From contig NZ_BAABJX010000016.1 of assembly GCF_039543525.1 (NCBI RefSeq), positions 51,386 through 115,385 of the forward strand: a DNA stretch of 64,000 nucleotides. Direction: 5' to 3'. The first letter of the stretch is position 1; every line of letters starts with the position of its first letter. Made by a program: the position numbers and the translations under genes. The notes beneath the pieces are model-generated. The model was not told where the DNA came from. It ran no database searches and saw nothing but the letters and a program-made list of their open reading frames with translations. Shown here piece after piece: positions 17,146 to 25,800 of the stretch. The stretch is from Algivirga pacifica. Its GTDB lineage: Bacteria; Bacteroidota; Bacteroidia; Cytophagales; Flammeovirgaceae.

Positions 17146-17820
17146 ATGACAGATACAAAGAAAAGTAATTGGGCGGTGCTGATTCCGGTTTTAGGAACTA
17201 TTACAGTGGCCATCTTGGGAGGAGTATTTTCTTTTTTGGGCGTTATGTCACAGAAAAAGGCAGAAGCACAGCAGAAGGCGACCGAGTTTAAAGTGAAGTT
17301 GGTGGAAAAGGTGATTAAGGAAAATACCCGAGAGCAAAGCATACAAAATCTGAAGTTTTTTATAGAGTCGGGCTTGATCAAGGATGACGAAGGAAAGTTA
17401 TGGGATCTGATTGCCGAGAAAGAAGAAATTCCCGCATACCTGACGGTCCCTGATTTTTTTGAAGGTTTTGAGATTCTCTACCCACAGGCGTATACAGACG
17501 TGAAGGTAGGAACCCTGGAAGTGGAGGGGCGATACAAGGGATTGATTGAGCAAAAAACCTATCAGTTATGGTTGGTCGCCACCGCCAATGGACAGCAAAA
17601 CTATACGGCAGATCATCCTGCCTTGATATCTACCTCCCACAAATGGAAAGGGAATATAACGATTGATACCCCAGGGAATTATACGGTATTGGCTTATTTA
17701 ACTACCAAAACCTATGCTGATTCTTTAAGGTATGAAGTCATGAATACCAACTACATTAGCACATTTGACAGTTTGTGGCTAGTAGATTTTGTGACCGTGA
17801 AGGTGAAGGGTAATAGGTAA
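17146..17820 (+). CDS. Hypothetical single-pass membrane protein with coiled coil
   Basis: A 224-residue protein. One membrane helix (about residues 10-33, VLIPVLGTITVAILGGVFSF) follows a short N-terminus, then a charged helical segment (residues 35-75) predicted as coiled coil, then a beta-rich domain from about residue 105 (VGTLEVEGRYKGLIEQKTYQLWLVATANG) that looks Ig-like. The last codons, AAT AGG TAA, form part of a GGTAAAA-type heptamer array. No named family was recognised; location is probably inner membrane with the Ig-like part exposed. Confidence 0.6.
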   Translation: MTDTKKSNWAVLIPVLGTITVAILGGVFSFLGVMSQKKAEAQQKATEFKVKLVEKVIKENTREQSIQNLKFFIESGLIKDDEGKLWDLIAEKEEIPAYLTVPDFFEGFEILYPQAYTDVKVGTLEVEGRYKGLIEQKTYQLWLVATANGQQNYTADHPALISTSHKWKGNITIDTPGNYTVLAYLTTKTYADSLRYEVMNTNYISTFDSLWLVDFVTVKVKGNR

Positions 17821-17856
17821 AAACCTATTACCTTATACTTTTTACCTATTACCTTT
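17809..17856. repeat. Heptamer inverted array filling a convergent gene gap
   Basis: GGTAATAGGTAA (end of the left gene) faces TTACCTATTACC and variants that run to the stop codon of the right gene. The 36-base gap between the two stop codons consists entirely of these words. Confidence 0.75.
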
Positions 17857-18744
17857 TTAGAAATATCGTACGTAGCTGAGGTAAGGGATACCTAAGATCT
17901 CATCAGTAATCTCTGGAACAATAAGCAAGCCGATATCAAAAGTATTTTTTTGGGACATAATACGGATTCCTTGTATACCTTTATAAGGACTAGTATCATC
18001 CAACTCTCCTGTATAGATATAGTTTTCTGACACCAGGGCGATAGATCTGCTGACTCTTTTCATACCGGAAAAGGTTAGGAGAGGAGCTTCCAAACTTTCT
18101 GTTTCTCCATCTGTACTTGCCCATAAATAGCCAGCACCCGCCGTGATATTGGCATCTGCTGTACCGTAAGTAATGACCCAATACCCTATACCAGCGAGGA
18201 AAGATTCCCCGTCCATATTAGGACTTCCTCCTAAAAATACTCCACCTCCAGTATGGAGTTTCTCCGTTAATTTGAACCCTATTTTAGGACTGAGGAATCC
18301 CACCGGATTTCCAGACAATAGGGTAATAAGTTCTATTCCTCCACCCATAGAAAAATTATTGCTAACACCATAGTTGACCATATTCACCGTCACATAGATA
18401 TTTTGGTAGTACCCTTCATCCTTCTGTATAGGGACTCCCGTAGGGGCAAAGAAGTAACGTGTAGCATTGGGGTTGCCAAAAGAGTAGGCGCCTTGATAGG
18501 TGTCTTTTTTGACTTTTTTTACTTTGTCACGGTCGAGTTTAAGCTCACCATATTCCGTTGTGATGTAATAATAAGTAGGGTCATAATTGGTCAGTATTCC
18601 TAAAAAGATATCCCCTGTAGTGGTCGTGACCTTTACTTTTTGTTGGATTAAGGTGCTGTCCTGTGATTCCTGAGTATGCGCATTGAAAGTTAGAAGAAAT
18701 AGAAGTAGAGAGAGTAGTAAAAAGCTTTTTTGAGTAGTTATCAT
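17857..18744 (-). CDS. Hypothetical exported protein: small beta domain plus predicted outer-membrane barrel
   Basis: A 295-residue protein with a signal peptide (to about residue 24, NAHTQ). Residues 36-75 (VTTTTGDIFLGILTNYDPTYYYITTEYGELKLDRDKVKKVKK) look like a small barrel of the kind that senses or binds; the remainder is Gly-rich with alternating strands (NFSMGGGIELITLL, KLHTGGGVFLGG, ANITAGAGYLWAS), as in outer-membrane beta barrels. The layout is common in Bacteroidota hypothetical proteins. Function unknown. Confidence 0.68.
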   Translation of the reverse strand: MITTQKSFLLLSLLLFLLTFNAHTQESQDSTLIQQKVKVTTTTGDIFLGILTNYDPTYYYITTEYGELKLDRDKVKKVKKDTYQGAYSFGNPNATRYFFAPTGVPIQKDEGYYQNIYVTVNMVNYGVSNNFSMGGGIELITLLSGNPVGFLSPKIGFKLTEKLHTGGGVFLGGSPNMDGESFLAGIGYWVITYGTADANITAGAGYLWASTDGETESLEAPLLTFSGMKRVSRSIALVSENYIYTGELDDTSPYKGIQGIRIMSQKNTFDIGLLIVPEITDEILGIPYLSYVRYF

Positions 18745-18920
18745 TGGTCTGTTCAGTTTGTTTTTCCCAATTTAGAAAAAATACAATAGAATCCTTCCTC
18801 CTCACAATGAACAATTATCCCCCTGTCCTTGAGTTACTTCCCCAACTCCTTTCTCCGAATACTTACTTTCCTCCCAAACATTTAGTAATATTACATGCTG
18901 AATAATAGGATTAAAAGGGT

Positions 18921-21900
18921 ATGGCATATTTAATATACGATACGGAGACCACGGGTTTACCGAAGAACTTTAATGCACCGATCACGGATCTGGACAACTG
19001 GCCTCGGGTAGTACAACTCGCCTGGCAGTTACATGATGATCATGGTAAGTTACTGGAAGCACAGAATTATCTGATTAAACCAGAGGGATTTACGATTCCA
19101 TTTAATGCAACCAAAGTTCACGGGATTACCACCGATAGGGCATTGGAGGAAGGGCATGACCTGAAGTTTGTGTTGGAGACGTTTGCAGAAGCACTCGCCA
19201 AGTCCGACCGTCAGATAGGTCACAACCTGGAGTTCGATATCAATGTGATGGGAGCGGAGTATATCCGTGGCAATGTGGAGAGTCAGCTTCATGAAACGGA
19301 AGTGATTGACACCATGAAAAGTGCCGTAGATTTCTGTGCCCTTCCTGGTGGACGTGGAGGAAAGTTCAAGCCGCCTACCTTGACCGAATTGCATACCAAA
19401 CTTTTCGGAAAGCCGTTTGATGCAGCCCATGATGCCGCTTTTGACGTTGACGCCACGGCTCGCTGTTTCTTTGGGTTGATTACCCAGGGAGTGGTGACAC
19501 CTATTCATGATATTCCGGCATCAGAGGTGGTATATGAAGCTCCTGATCTGGATCCTTCCAATTTTGTACAGCAAAAGCAAGCCAAGAAAGCCGGTAGAGG
19601 GGATATCAGTAAGGAAGAAGGGTTGGCCCGCTTGAAGGATGTCCCTTTTGTACACTTACACGTACATTCTCAGTTCTCTATCCTACAGGCTACCTGCCCT
19701 ATTGGAGGGCTAGTCAATACCGCAAAGGAGATGGGGATGCCAGGGGTAGCCTTGACAGACCTGGGAAATATGTACAGTATCTATCACTTTGTGAGAGATG
19801 CCCTCAAGGAGGGGGTGAAGCCTATCGTAGGATGTGAGTTCTTTGTAGCGGAAGACCGTACCAAGCATAAGTTTACCAAAGATAACCCTGATCGCAGACG
19901 TAATCAGGTACTGATCGCCAAGCATAAGGAAGGATACCACAACCTGGCAAAACTTGCTTCCGAAGCCTTTATCTCTGGATATTATGCAGGCTACCCTCGT
20001 ATTGATAAACCTTTGATTGAAGAGTATAAAGAGGGATTGATTGCGACTACCGGTGGATTGGATAGTCCGGTCAATCACTTGATTCTGAATGTAGGTGAAG
20101 AGCAAGCCGAACAAGAGTTTGTCTGGTGGCTGGAGCAGTTTCAGGATGATTTCTATATACAGTTGATGCGTCATGGACTAGAGGAAGAAGATCACGTCAA
20201 TGAGGTATTGCTAGGGTTTGCAGAAAAGTATGATGTAAAATACTTCGCTGCCAATAATGTCTATTACCTGGATAAGGAAGGCGCAACAGCTCACGATATT
20301 TTGCTTTGTGTAAAGGAGGGTGAAAAACGTGATACGCCTATTGGTAGAGGTAGAGGATTCCGTTTCGGTTTCCCAAATGATCAGTTCTATTTCAAGTCCC
20401 CAGACGAGATGAAAGAGCTGTTCTATGACCTGCCCGAAGCCATTGAGACGACCAATGAAATCTTTGATAAGATTGAAGAATATAAACTGGCGAGGGACGT
20501 GCTCTTGCCGGCCTTCGATATTCCTGAGAAGTTTGTAGACCCTCTGGATGCCGAGGATGGAGGTAAAAGGGGAGAGAACCTTTACCTTAGAGACCTGACC
20601 TATATAGGTGCCAAAGATCGTTATGGAGAGATCACCCCTGAGATTCGGGAACGTTTGGATTTCGAGTTGATGATTATTGAGAAGACCGGGTATCCGGGTT
20701 ACTTCTTGATTGTACAGGATTTCACTTCTGCAGCTCGTGATATGGGCGTATCCGTAGGGCCGGGACGTGGATCAGCGGCGGGTTCTGCCGTAGCCTATTG
20801 TATTGGGATTACGAATGTCGATCCAATTGCCTATGATTTGCTATTTGAGAGATTCCTGAACCCTGACCGTGTATCCCTTCCCGATATTGATATTGACTTT
20901 GATGATGAAGGTAGACAAAATATCATCAACTGGGTAGTAGAGAAATATGGCTTCAAGCAGGTATCCCATATCATTACATATGGTACAATGGCTGCCAAAT
21001 CGTCTATTCGAGATACAGCCCGTGTATTGGATTTGCCGTTGAGTGATGCTGACCGTATTGCCAAGCTGGTACCCGATATGAAGCTGAAGAAGCTATTCGC
21101 CATGGATGACAAGGCACTGGAAGCTAAGTTGAATGGGGATCAGATTGCTATGGCCAATGAGTTGAAGGCCATTGCCGAGCAACCAAATCTAGAAGGGGAA
21201 GTACTGAAAACTGCCCATATTCTGGAAGGGTCAGTAAGAAATACCGGTATCCACGCCTGTGGTATTATCATTACACCGGATGATATCACCAAGTTTATTC
21301 CGGTATCTACAGCCAAGGATGCGGATCTTTTGGTGACGCAGTTTGATAACTCCGTGGTAGAGAATGCGGGAATGCTGAAGATGGACTTCTTGGGGTTGAA
21401 AACCCTAACCATCATCAAGGATGCCGTAAAGCTGATCAAAAAACTACACGGTATTGAGATTAATCCAGATGATATTCCATTGGATGACCGTGTGACTTAT
21501 GAGCTATACCAGAGAGGAGAAACCAACGGTACGTTCCAGTTCGAGTCCCCGGGTATGCAGAAACACTTGCGTGCCCTAAAACCCGATAAGTTTGGTGACT
21601 TGATTGCGATGAACGCCCTGTATCGTCCGGGACCTTTGGAGTATATCCCGAACTTTATTGCCCGTAAGCACGGGGAGGAAGAGATTGTCTATGACCTTCC
21701 CGCCTTGGAAGAGTACTTGGCAGAGACCTATGGTATTACCGTATACCAGGAGCAGGTAATGCTCTTGTCTCAGAGTTTGGCAGGATTTACTAAGGGTGAG
21801 GCCGATATGCTTCGTAAGGCCATGGGTAAGAAGATCTTTGCCTTGCTGGAGCAATTGAAGCCGAAGTTTATTGAGCAGGCAGCGGCTCGTGGACATGCCA

Positions 21901-23180
21901 AGGACAAGCTGGAGAAAATCTGGAAGGACTGGGAAGCCTTTGCAGCCTATGCCTTTAACAAGTCGCACTCGACCTGTTACTCCGTAGTAGCCTTCCATAC
22001 CGGCTACCTGAAAGCGAATTATCCGGCAGAGTATATGGCGTCGGTACTGACGCACAACATGAATGATATCAAGAAGGTCACGTTCTTTATGGAGGAATGT
22101 GCCCGATTGAAAATACCGGTACTGGGACCTGATGTCAACGAGTCAGAGTATCAGTTCAACGTGAATGAGGATGGCGCCATCCGTTTTGGTTTGGGGGCAA
22201 TCAAAGGAGTTGGAGAAGGACCTATTAATGCGATTATTGAAGGAAGGGAGAAAGGTGGACCATACAAGAGTACCTTTGATTTTGTAGAGCGTGTCAACCT
22301 GAAATCGGTGAATAAAAAGGCGATGGAAGGCTTGGCTTATGGAGGTGCTTTTGATGAGTTGGGTGATATGCACCGAGCACAATTCTTCTTTAAGGCTGAT
22401 GGGGATATGACCAATGGTATTGAGAAGCTATTGCGTTTTGGAAATGCTTTTCAGGCAGAGAAAATGTCCGCCCAAAAATCACTCTTTGGAGCAGGAAGTG
22501 GTGTTGAACTGCCTAAACCTAAGATTCCGGATTGTGAGCGTTGGAGCAAGCTGGTGGAGTTGCGCCATGAAAAAGATGTCGTAGGTTTCTTTATTTCAGG
22601 GCACCCATTGGATATGTACCGTATGGAAATGGAGAACTTCTGTATTCCACTGAAGGATATAGAATTATACTCCAATCAGGAAATTACAGTTGGTGGAATG
22701 ATTACGGATGCCAAGATCCGAGAGAGTAAGAATGGTAACAAGTTTGGTATTCTAACCCTTGAGGATTACGATAGAGTAGTAGAAATGGCCATGTTCGGGG
22801 AGCCTTTCAATAAGCACAAGCACTTCTTCAATGTAGGAGATTTTGTTTGTGTGACCGGTAAGGTAAGAGAAAGCTTCCGTAACAAAGGGCAGTGGGAACT
22901 ATCTCCGATGAGCATTATGCTCCTTTCGGACATGAAAGAGAAGTTCTGCAAGGGAGTCGATTTGTCCATTGATATTGCAGCACTGGATGATGCCTTGATT
23001 ATGGATCTGGTCTCTTTGGTAGAGAACAATCAAGGAAACTACGAGATGAAAATAGAGATCGTATCCAATGAAGATAAGTTGGTGGTCAATATGTTATCCC
23101 GTAAGTATAAGGTAGATCCTACAACTGCTATGATACAGAAATTGGAAATGATGGATGGGGTGAAGTACCGTATCTATTAA
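18921..23180 (+). CDS. dnaE: DNA polymerase III alpha subunit with fused N-terminal proofreading exonuclease
   Basis: At 1419 residues this is about 250 longer than a standard DnaE. Residues 1-190 are a DnaQ-like DEDDh exonuclease: D7/E9 in YDTETTG, D106 in HNLEFD, and H170-x4-D175. After a linker the PHP domain begins at FVHLHVHSQFS (H245, H247), but the later metal-site motif reads TDLGN (L281) where active PHP domains have TDHGN. The polymerase core shows GPGRGSAAG (613-621), the catalytic PDIDIDF (D655, D657, D659) and KMDFLGL (D822). A helix-hairpin-helix region and an OB-fold (GGMITDAKI, NGNKFGILTLED) complete it. It is the replicative polymerase catalytic subunit; the fusion should supply 3'-5' editing in the same chain. 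Single-gene unit. Confidence 0.95.
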   Translation: MAYLIYDTETTGLPKNFNAPITDLDNWPRVVQLAWQLHDDHGKLLEAQNYLIKPEGFTIPFNATKVHGITTDRALEEGHDLKFVLETFAEALAKSDRQIGHNLEFDINVMGAEYIRGNVESQLHETEVIDTMKSAVDFCALPGGRGGKFKPPTLTELHTKLFGKPFDAAHDAAFDVDATARCFFGLITQGVVTPIHDIPASEVVYEAPDLDPSNFVQQKQAKKAGRGDISKEEGLARLKDVPFVHLHVHSQFSILQATCPIGGLVNTAKEMGMPGVALTDLGNMYSIYHFVRDALKEGVKPIVGCEFFVAEDRTKHKFTKDNPDRRRNQVLIAKHKEGYHNLAKLASEAFISGYYAGYPRIDKPLIEEYKEGLIATTGGLDSPVNHLILNVGEEQAEQEFVWWLEQFQDDFYIQLMRHGLEEEDHVNEVLLGFAEKYDVKYFAANNVYYLDKEGATAHDILLCVKEGEKRDTPIGRGRGFRFGFPNDQFYFKSPDEMKELFYDLPEAIETTNEIFDKIEEYKLARDVLLPAFDIPEKFVDPLDAEDGGKRGENLYLRDLTYIGAKDRYGEITPEIRERLDFELMIIEKTGYPGYFLIVQDFTSAARDMGVSVGPGRGSAAGSAVAYCIGITNVDPIAYDLLFERFLNPDRVSLPDIDIDFDDEGRQNIINWVVEKYGFKQVSHIITYGTMAAKSSIRDTARVLDLPLSDADRIAKLVPDMKLKKLFAMDDKALEAKLNGDQIAMANELKAIAEQPNLEGEVLKTAHILEGSVRNTGIHACGIIITPDDITKFIPVSTAKDADLLVTQFDNSVVENAGMLKMDFLGLKTLTIIKDAVKLIKKLHGIEINPDDIPLDDRVTYELYQRGETNGTFQFESPGMQKHLRALKPDKFGDLIAMNALYRPGPLEYIPNFIARKHGEEEIVYDLPALEEYLAETYGITVYQEQVMLLSQSLAGFTKGEADMLRKAMGKKIFALLEQLKPKFIEQAAARGHAKDKLEKIWKDWEAFAAYAFNKSHSTCYSVVAFHTGYLKANYPAEYMASVLTHNMNDIKKVTFFMEECARLKIPVLGPDVNESEYQFNVNEDGAIRFGLGAIKGVGEGPINAIIEGREKGGPYKSTFDFVERVNLKSVNKKAMEGLAYGGAFDELGDMHRAQFFFKADGDMTNGIEKLLRFGNAFQAEKMSAQKSLFGAGSGVELPKPKIPDCERWSKLVELRHEKDVVGFFISGHPLDMYRMEMENFCIPLKDIELYSNQEITVGGMITDAKIRESKNGNKFGILTLEDYDRVVEMAMFGEPFNKHKHFFNVGDFVCVTGKVRESFRNKGQWELSPMSIMLLSDMKEKFCKGVDLSIDIAALDDALIMDLVSLVENNQGNYEMKIEIVSNEDKLVVNMLSRKYKVDPTTAMIQKLEMMDGVKYRIY

Positions 23181-23230
23181 TCTGGCAGTAGAGCTGCCTT
23201 ATATTAAGTTTTAATATTTATCTGTCGCAT

Positions 23231-23300
23231 TGTCTTAGGGTCTTCCCTAAGATCTAGACACTGGTCGTAGCGTCCACGCTACGACCTGCAGCGGGTTTGC
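23231..23300. repeat. GCGTCCACGC-core palindrome (family C)
   Basis: A 24-base perfect-looking palindrome GGTCGTAGCG-TCCA-CGCTACGACC spans 23263-23286, preceded by a smaller hairpin TCTTAGGGTCTTCCCTAAGA (23233-23252). Related elements lie at 26931-26954, 41968-42004 and 56507-56530. A weak hairpin GGCAG/CTGCC (23184-23198) directly after dnaE may help end that transcript. Confidence 0.7.
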
Positions 23301-23331
23301 ACTACGCTTTCTATATCCACTATTGTTCTGG

Positions 23332-23360
23332 CTTGATGGCATTGTAATACCTTATCTTTG
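23332..23360 (+). promoter_or_regulatory. Candidate promoter of the tetR-family gene
   Basis: CTTG (23332-23335) and TATCTTTG (23353-23360), spaced 17 bases, fit the Bacteroidota -33/-7 pattern well. The leader to ATG 23431 would be about 64 bases. Confidence 0.5.
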
Positions 23361-23430
23361 CACAAAGAAGCTATATCTACATGATTATTCCTTAAAACAC
23401 TCTTTGTCAAGCATCTAAAAAACAAAGCAT

Positions 23431-23994
23431 ATGCCTAGAAAGAAATCATATAACGAAGACGAGGTGATTGAAAAAGCCATGGAGGTATTCTGGAAAAATG
23501 GCTTTGAGATGACCTCTATGCAACAGTTGGAGAAGGAGATGGGGATCAATAAGTTTTCGATTTATGCGAGCTTTGGAAGTAAAGAGGGGCTTTTCTTGAG
23601 AAGTATTCAGTGCTATAAGGAAAAGCTACAAAAAGTAGTAGAAAAACTGAGACGTTCTACTGACGGAATTGAAGGTATTAAGGCTTATTTTTATGATTTT
23701 ATCACGTTTTCCAAAGAGCATGAAATGGTGAAGGGCTGTTTGGTGACCAATACAGCGAATGAACTGAGAGCAGATGCCAATCCTGAAATACTGGCCGCTT
23801 TATCAGATTTCACCTCAGAGATTCGATCAGTTTTTTTAGAGAAGATACAACAGGACTCCAACTTAAAGATTGATGATCCGGAAGAGAAAGCGGATTACCT
23901 TTTGGTGGCCATGTTTGGTTTATCGTCTGCTTCAAGAGTCTTCACTCAAAAACAATTACACCATTATATAGAAAATATTTTCAATAATTTATAA
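23431..23994 (+). CDS. TetR/AcrR family transcriptional regulator
   Basis: A 187-residue protein. The N-terminal helix-turn-helix (residues about 8-56) includes VIEKAMEVFWKNGFEMTSMQQLEKEMGINKFSIYASFGSKEGLF, a canonical TetR_N domain; the remaining helices form the ligand-binding and dimer part, with MVKGCLVTN and a Cys that might sense redox state or electrophiles. TetR proteins usually repress a neighbouring gene. The next gene on the same strand, 176 bases on, encodes an AhpD-like protein and has two 16-base palindromes in front of it, the likely operators. No sign of the same palindrome before this gene itself. Confidence 0.93.
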   Translation: MPRKKSYNEDEVIEKAMEVFWKNGFEMTSMQQLEKEMGINKFSIYASFGSKEGLFLRSIQCYKEKLQKVVEKLRRSTDGIEGIKAYFYDFITFSKEHEMVKGCLVTNTANELRADANPEILAALSDFTSEIRSVFLEKIQQDSNLKIDDPEEKADYLLVAMFGLSSASRVFTQKQLHHYIENIFNNL

Positions 23995-24068
23995 GTATGT
24001 AAGGTGTTGTTTATGAGTGTTTTGAGTCCTTTTCTCTTTTGAGTTAAGGATCTTTTTTTAAGTTAAAT

Positions 24069-24127
24069 CTAAACAATCATTTAGTTATTATGTTCGGTAG
24101 TTGAAATTAATCTAAACGATAGGTTAG
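24069..24127 (+). promoter_or_regulatory. Two candidate TetR operators
   Basis: CTAAACAATCATTTAG (24069-24084) and CTAAACGATAGGTTAG (24112-24127) share CTAAAC-N4-nnTTAG. Each is a 16-base near-palindrome of consensus CTAAAC-N4-GTTTAG with one mismatch. They are 43 bases apart (four helical turns) and end 43 bases before the next gene. Confidence 0.6.
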
Positions 24128-24170
24128 AAATAATTTAAAAAACAATCAATTAAATCAAAAACGAAATAAA

Positions 24171-24719
24171 ATGAGCACATTGAACATTCATACGATTGAA
24201 TCAGCACCAGAGAAGAGTAAAGCCCTATTGGAAGGATCACAAAAAGCGAATGGTTTCTTACCAAACCTTCATGCGGTATTAGCGGAGTCTCCAGAGTTAT
24301 TCGAGGCATACCAAACATTGCATCAATTATTCTCTTCGTCTTCTTTCAATAAGGAAGAATTGACAGTCGTATGGCAGACAATTAACGTAGAGCATGAGTG
24401 TCATTACTGTGTGCCAGCACATACGGGTATCGCCCATATGATGGAGGTAGATCCAGCGATCACGGAAGCATTGAGAAACCGTACGGAACTACCTACAGAA
24501 AAGCTACAGATCCTTCACGAAACAACACTTTCTATGGTGAGAAACAGAGGGAATATTACAGAAGTAGAAGTAGAGAAATTCTTTGCGGCAGGGTATACAC
24601 AACGCAATCTATTGGATATCGTATTGGGCTTGTCTCAAAAAGTGATCAGCAACTATACCAACCATTTAGCAAAAACTCCTGTGGACAAAGCATTTGAGAA
24701 GTTTGCTTGGGAAAAATAA
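24171..24719 (+). CDS. Carboxymuconolactone decarboxylase / AhpD-like family protein
   Basis: A 182-residue all-helical protein with the CMD/AhpD redox motif ECHYCVPAHTG: C77-x2-C80 and H84. The family includes alkyl-hydroperoxidase partners with a CxxC disulfide active site and gamma-carboxymuconolactone decarboxylases; the CxxC-x3-H arrangement fits the peroxidase-related branch. Cytoplasmic. It lies behind a TetR gene with two matching palindromes in its leader, so repression by that regulator, perhaps relieved by oxidative or electrophile stress, is likely. Ends at a clear terminator. Confidence 0.85.
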   Translation: MSTLNIHTIESAPEKSKALLEGSQKANGFLPNLHAVLAESPELFEAYQTLHQLFSSSSFNKEELTVVWQTINVEHECHYCVPAHTGIAHMMEVDPAITEALRNRTELPTEKLQILHETTLSMVRNRGNITEVEVEKFFAAGYTQRNLLDIVLGLSQKVISNYTNHLAKTPVDKAFEKFAWEK

Positions 24720-24789
24720 GCCTTACTGAAAGTATAGTAGTATTTGTACTTTTAGCTTGAATAAATTTAGTGATAGGTAGAATAAAAAA

Positions 24790-24815
24790 GCACCCTTTAT
24801 GGGGTGTTTTTTTTT
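24790..24815 (+). terminator. Rho-independent terminator after AhpD-like gene
   Basis: CACCC (24791-24795) pairs with GGGTG (24802-24806) with flanking A/T pairs, followed by nine T. Confidence 0.8.
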
Positions 24816-24875
24816 ATTTTCTTTTGTGATACCTTGCCGTCATATCAAGCAGTAAGAAAAGGTATTAGAGGCATC

Positions 24876-25706
24876 ATGGATTTACCTAGAAGAAAGGAGC
24901 TTTTTCAACGAGAAATTATTCATTTTTTTAAAGAAAAATTGGAGCAGGAGGTAGACATTCTATCTTCATCCAATAGTGGAGTGATCACCTTGCAGGTAAA
25001 AAATATTCCTATCGTAGTCGTATTGCAGTCCTATGGCAGTATCACAGAGACAATGGATTGGAATAAACTTAGAAAAGAATTCTCAACACAATCCATGATA
25101 TGGATAGGGCAGGATCAATGGGAGTACCAAAATGAAATCGTAACCTCTCGTCTAAGATCCTTGATGGGACATACAAAACGTATCCATGGCAGGCAAACGA
25201 AAATAAGAAAGCTCAACAAAACAGATGCCCTACAATTTTTAGAACAACATCATTTACAAGTGCCTATTCCCGGAAAGTACAAATACGGTTTATTTTTAGG
25301 AGAAGAACTCGTAGCAGTCATGGTATTAAGCAGGAAGCGTATGATTGACCGAGCTGGCGTAGCCCATGCCTCTTATGAACTAATGCGCTTTTGTAACAAG
25401 AGAGGAACAACAGTTGTAGGAGGGATGAGTAAGCTACTCAAGCACTTTATAAGGGAAGTACAGCCTGACGATATTATGAGCTACGTAGACCGGGACTGGT
25501 CGGATGGGAAAACGTATGTCAAGCAGGGGTTTGAGTTTCAGGAGGAGGTTCCTCCTATGTTTTTCTGGGTACATCCCGAGGAAGGAAAACGATGGTACCC
25601 ACAGTTTTTACCCGAAGAGCTTCAAGAGAGAAATGAGACTTTAGAGCAAAAAGGTTATGTGAGAATGTGGAACTCCGGGAGCCTCAAATATTTATTTTTA
25701 AGGTAA
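24876..25706 (+). CDS. Mom/GNAT-like protein with nuclease-like N-terminal part
   Basis: From ATG 24876 the product has 276 residues; the frame stays open upstream to 24804, but that part runs through a terminator. The C-terminal two thirds read like the GNAT-type domain of phage Mom-related and homing-endonuclease-associated proteins: KIRKLNKTDALQFLEQHH, GLFLGEELVAVMVLSRKR, YELMRFCNKRGTTVVGGMSKLL, SYVDRDWSDGKTYVKQGFEF, and a final PPMFFWVHPE. The N-terminal 100 residues (a helix then VITLQVKNIPIVVVLQSYG) could be a small restriction-nuclease-like fold. The reaction is unknown; DNA or nucleotide modification is a guess. Its last codons AGG TAA are part of the heptamer array that follows. Confidence 0.6.
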   Translation: MDLPRRKELFQREIIHFFKEKLEQEVDILSSSNSGVITLQVKNIPIVVVLQSYGSITETMDWNKLRKEFSTQSMIWIGQDQWEYQNEIVTSRLRSLMGHTKRIHGRQTKIRKLNKTDALQFLEQHHLQVPIPGKYKYGLFLGEELVAVMVLSRKRMIDRAGVAHASYELMRFCNKRGTTVVGGMSKLLKHFIREVQPDDIMSYVDRDWSDGKTYVKQGFEFQEEVPPMFFWVHPEEGKRWYPQFLPEELQERNETLEQKGYVRMWNSGSLKYLFLR

Positions 25707-25800
25707 AAGGTAAAAGGTAAAAGGTAAAAGGTAAAAGGTAAAAGGTAAAAGGTAAAAGGTAAAAGGGTGACCTCTTACCTTTTACTTTTTACCTCTTACT
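25703..25800. repeat. (GGTAAAA)n / (TTTTACC)n inverted array
   Basis: Nine or so GGTAAAA units (25703-25765) are followed by CTTACCTTTTACTTTTTACCTC-type units (25770-25800). The left gene's stop (AGG TAA) and the right gene's stop (AAG TAA, minus strand) both lie inside the array. It is the clearest example of the class. Confidence 0.9.

Noticed and set aside
24804..24875. Extended N-terminus of the Mom-like protein from a GTG
   Set aside because: The 24 added codons translate the T run of the previous terminator (FFFIFF), so ATG 24876 is used.
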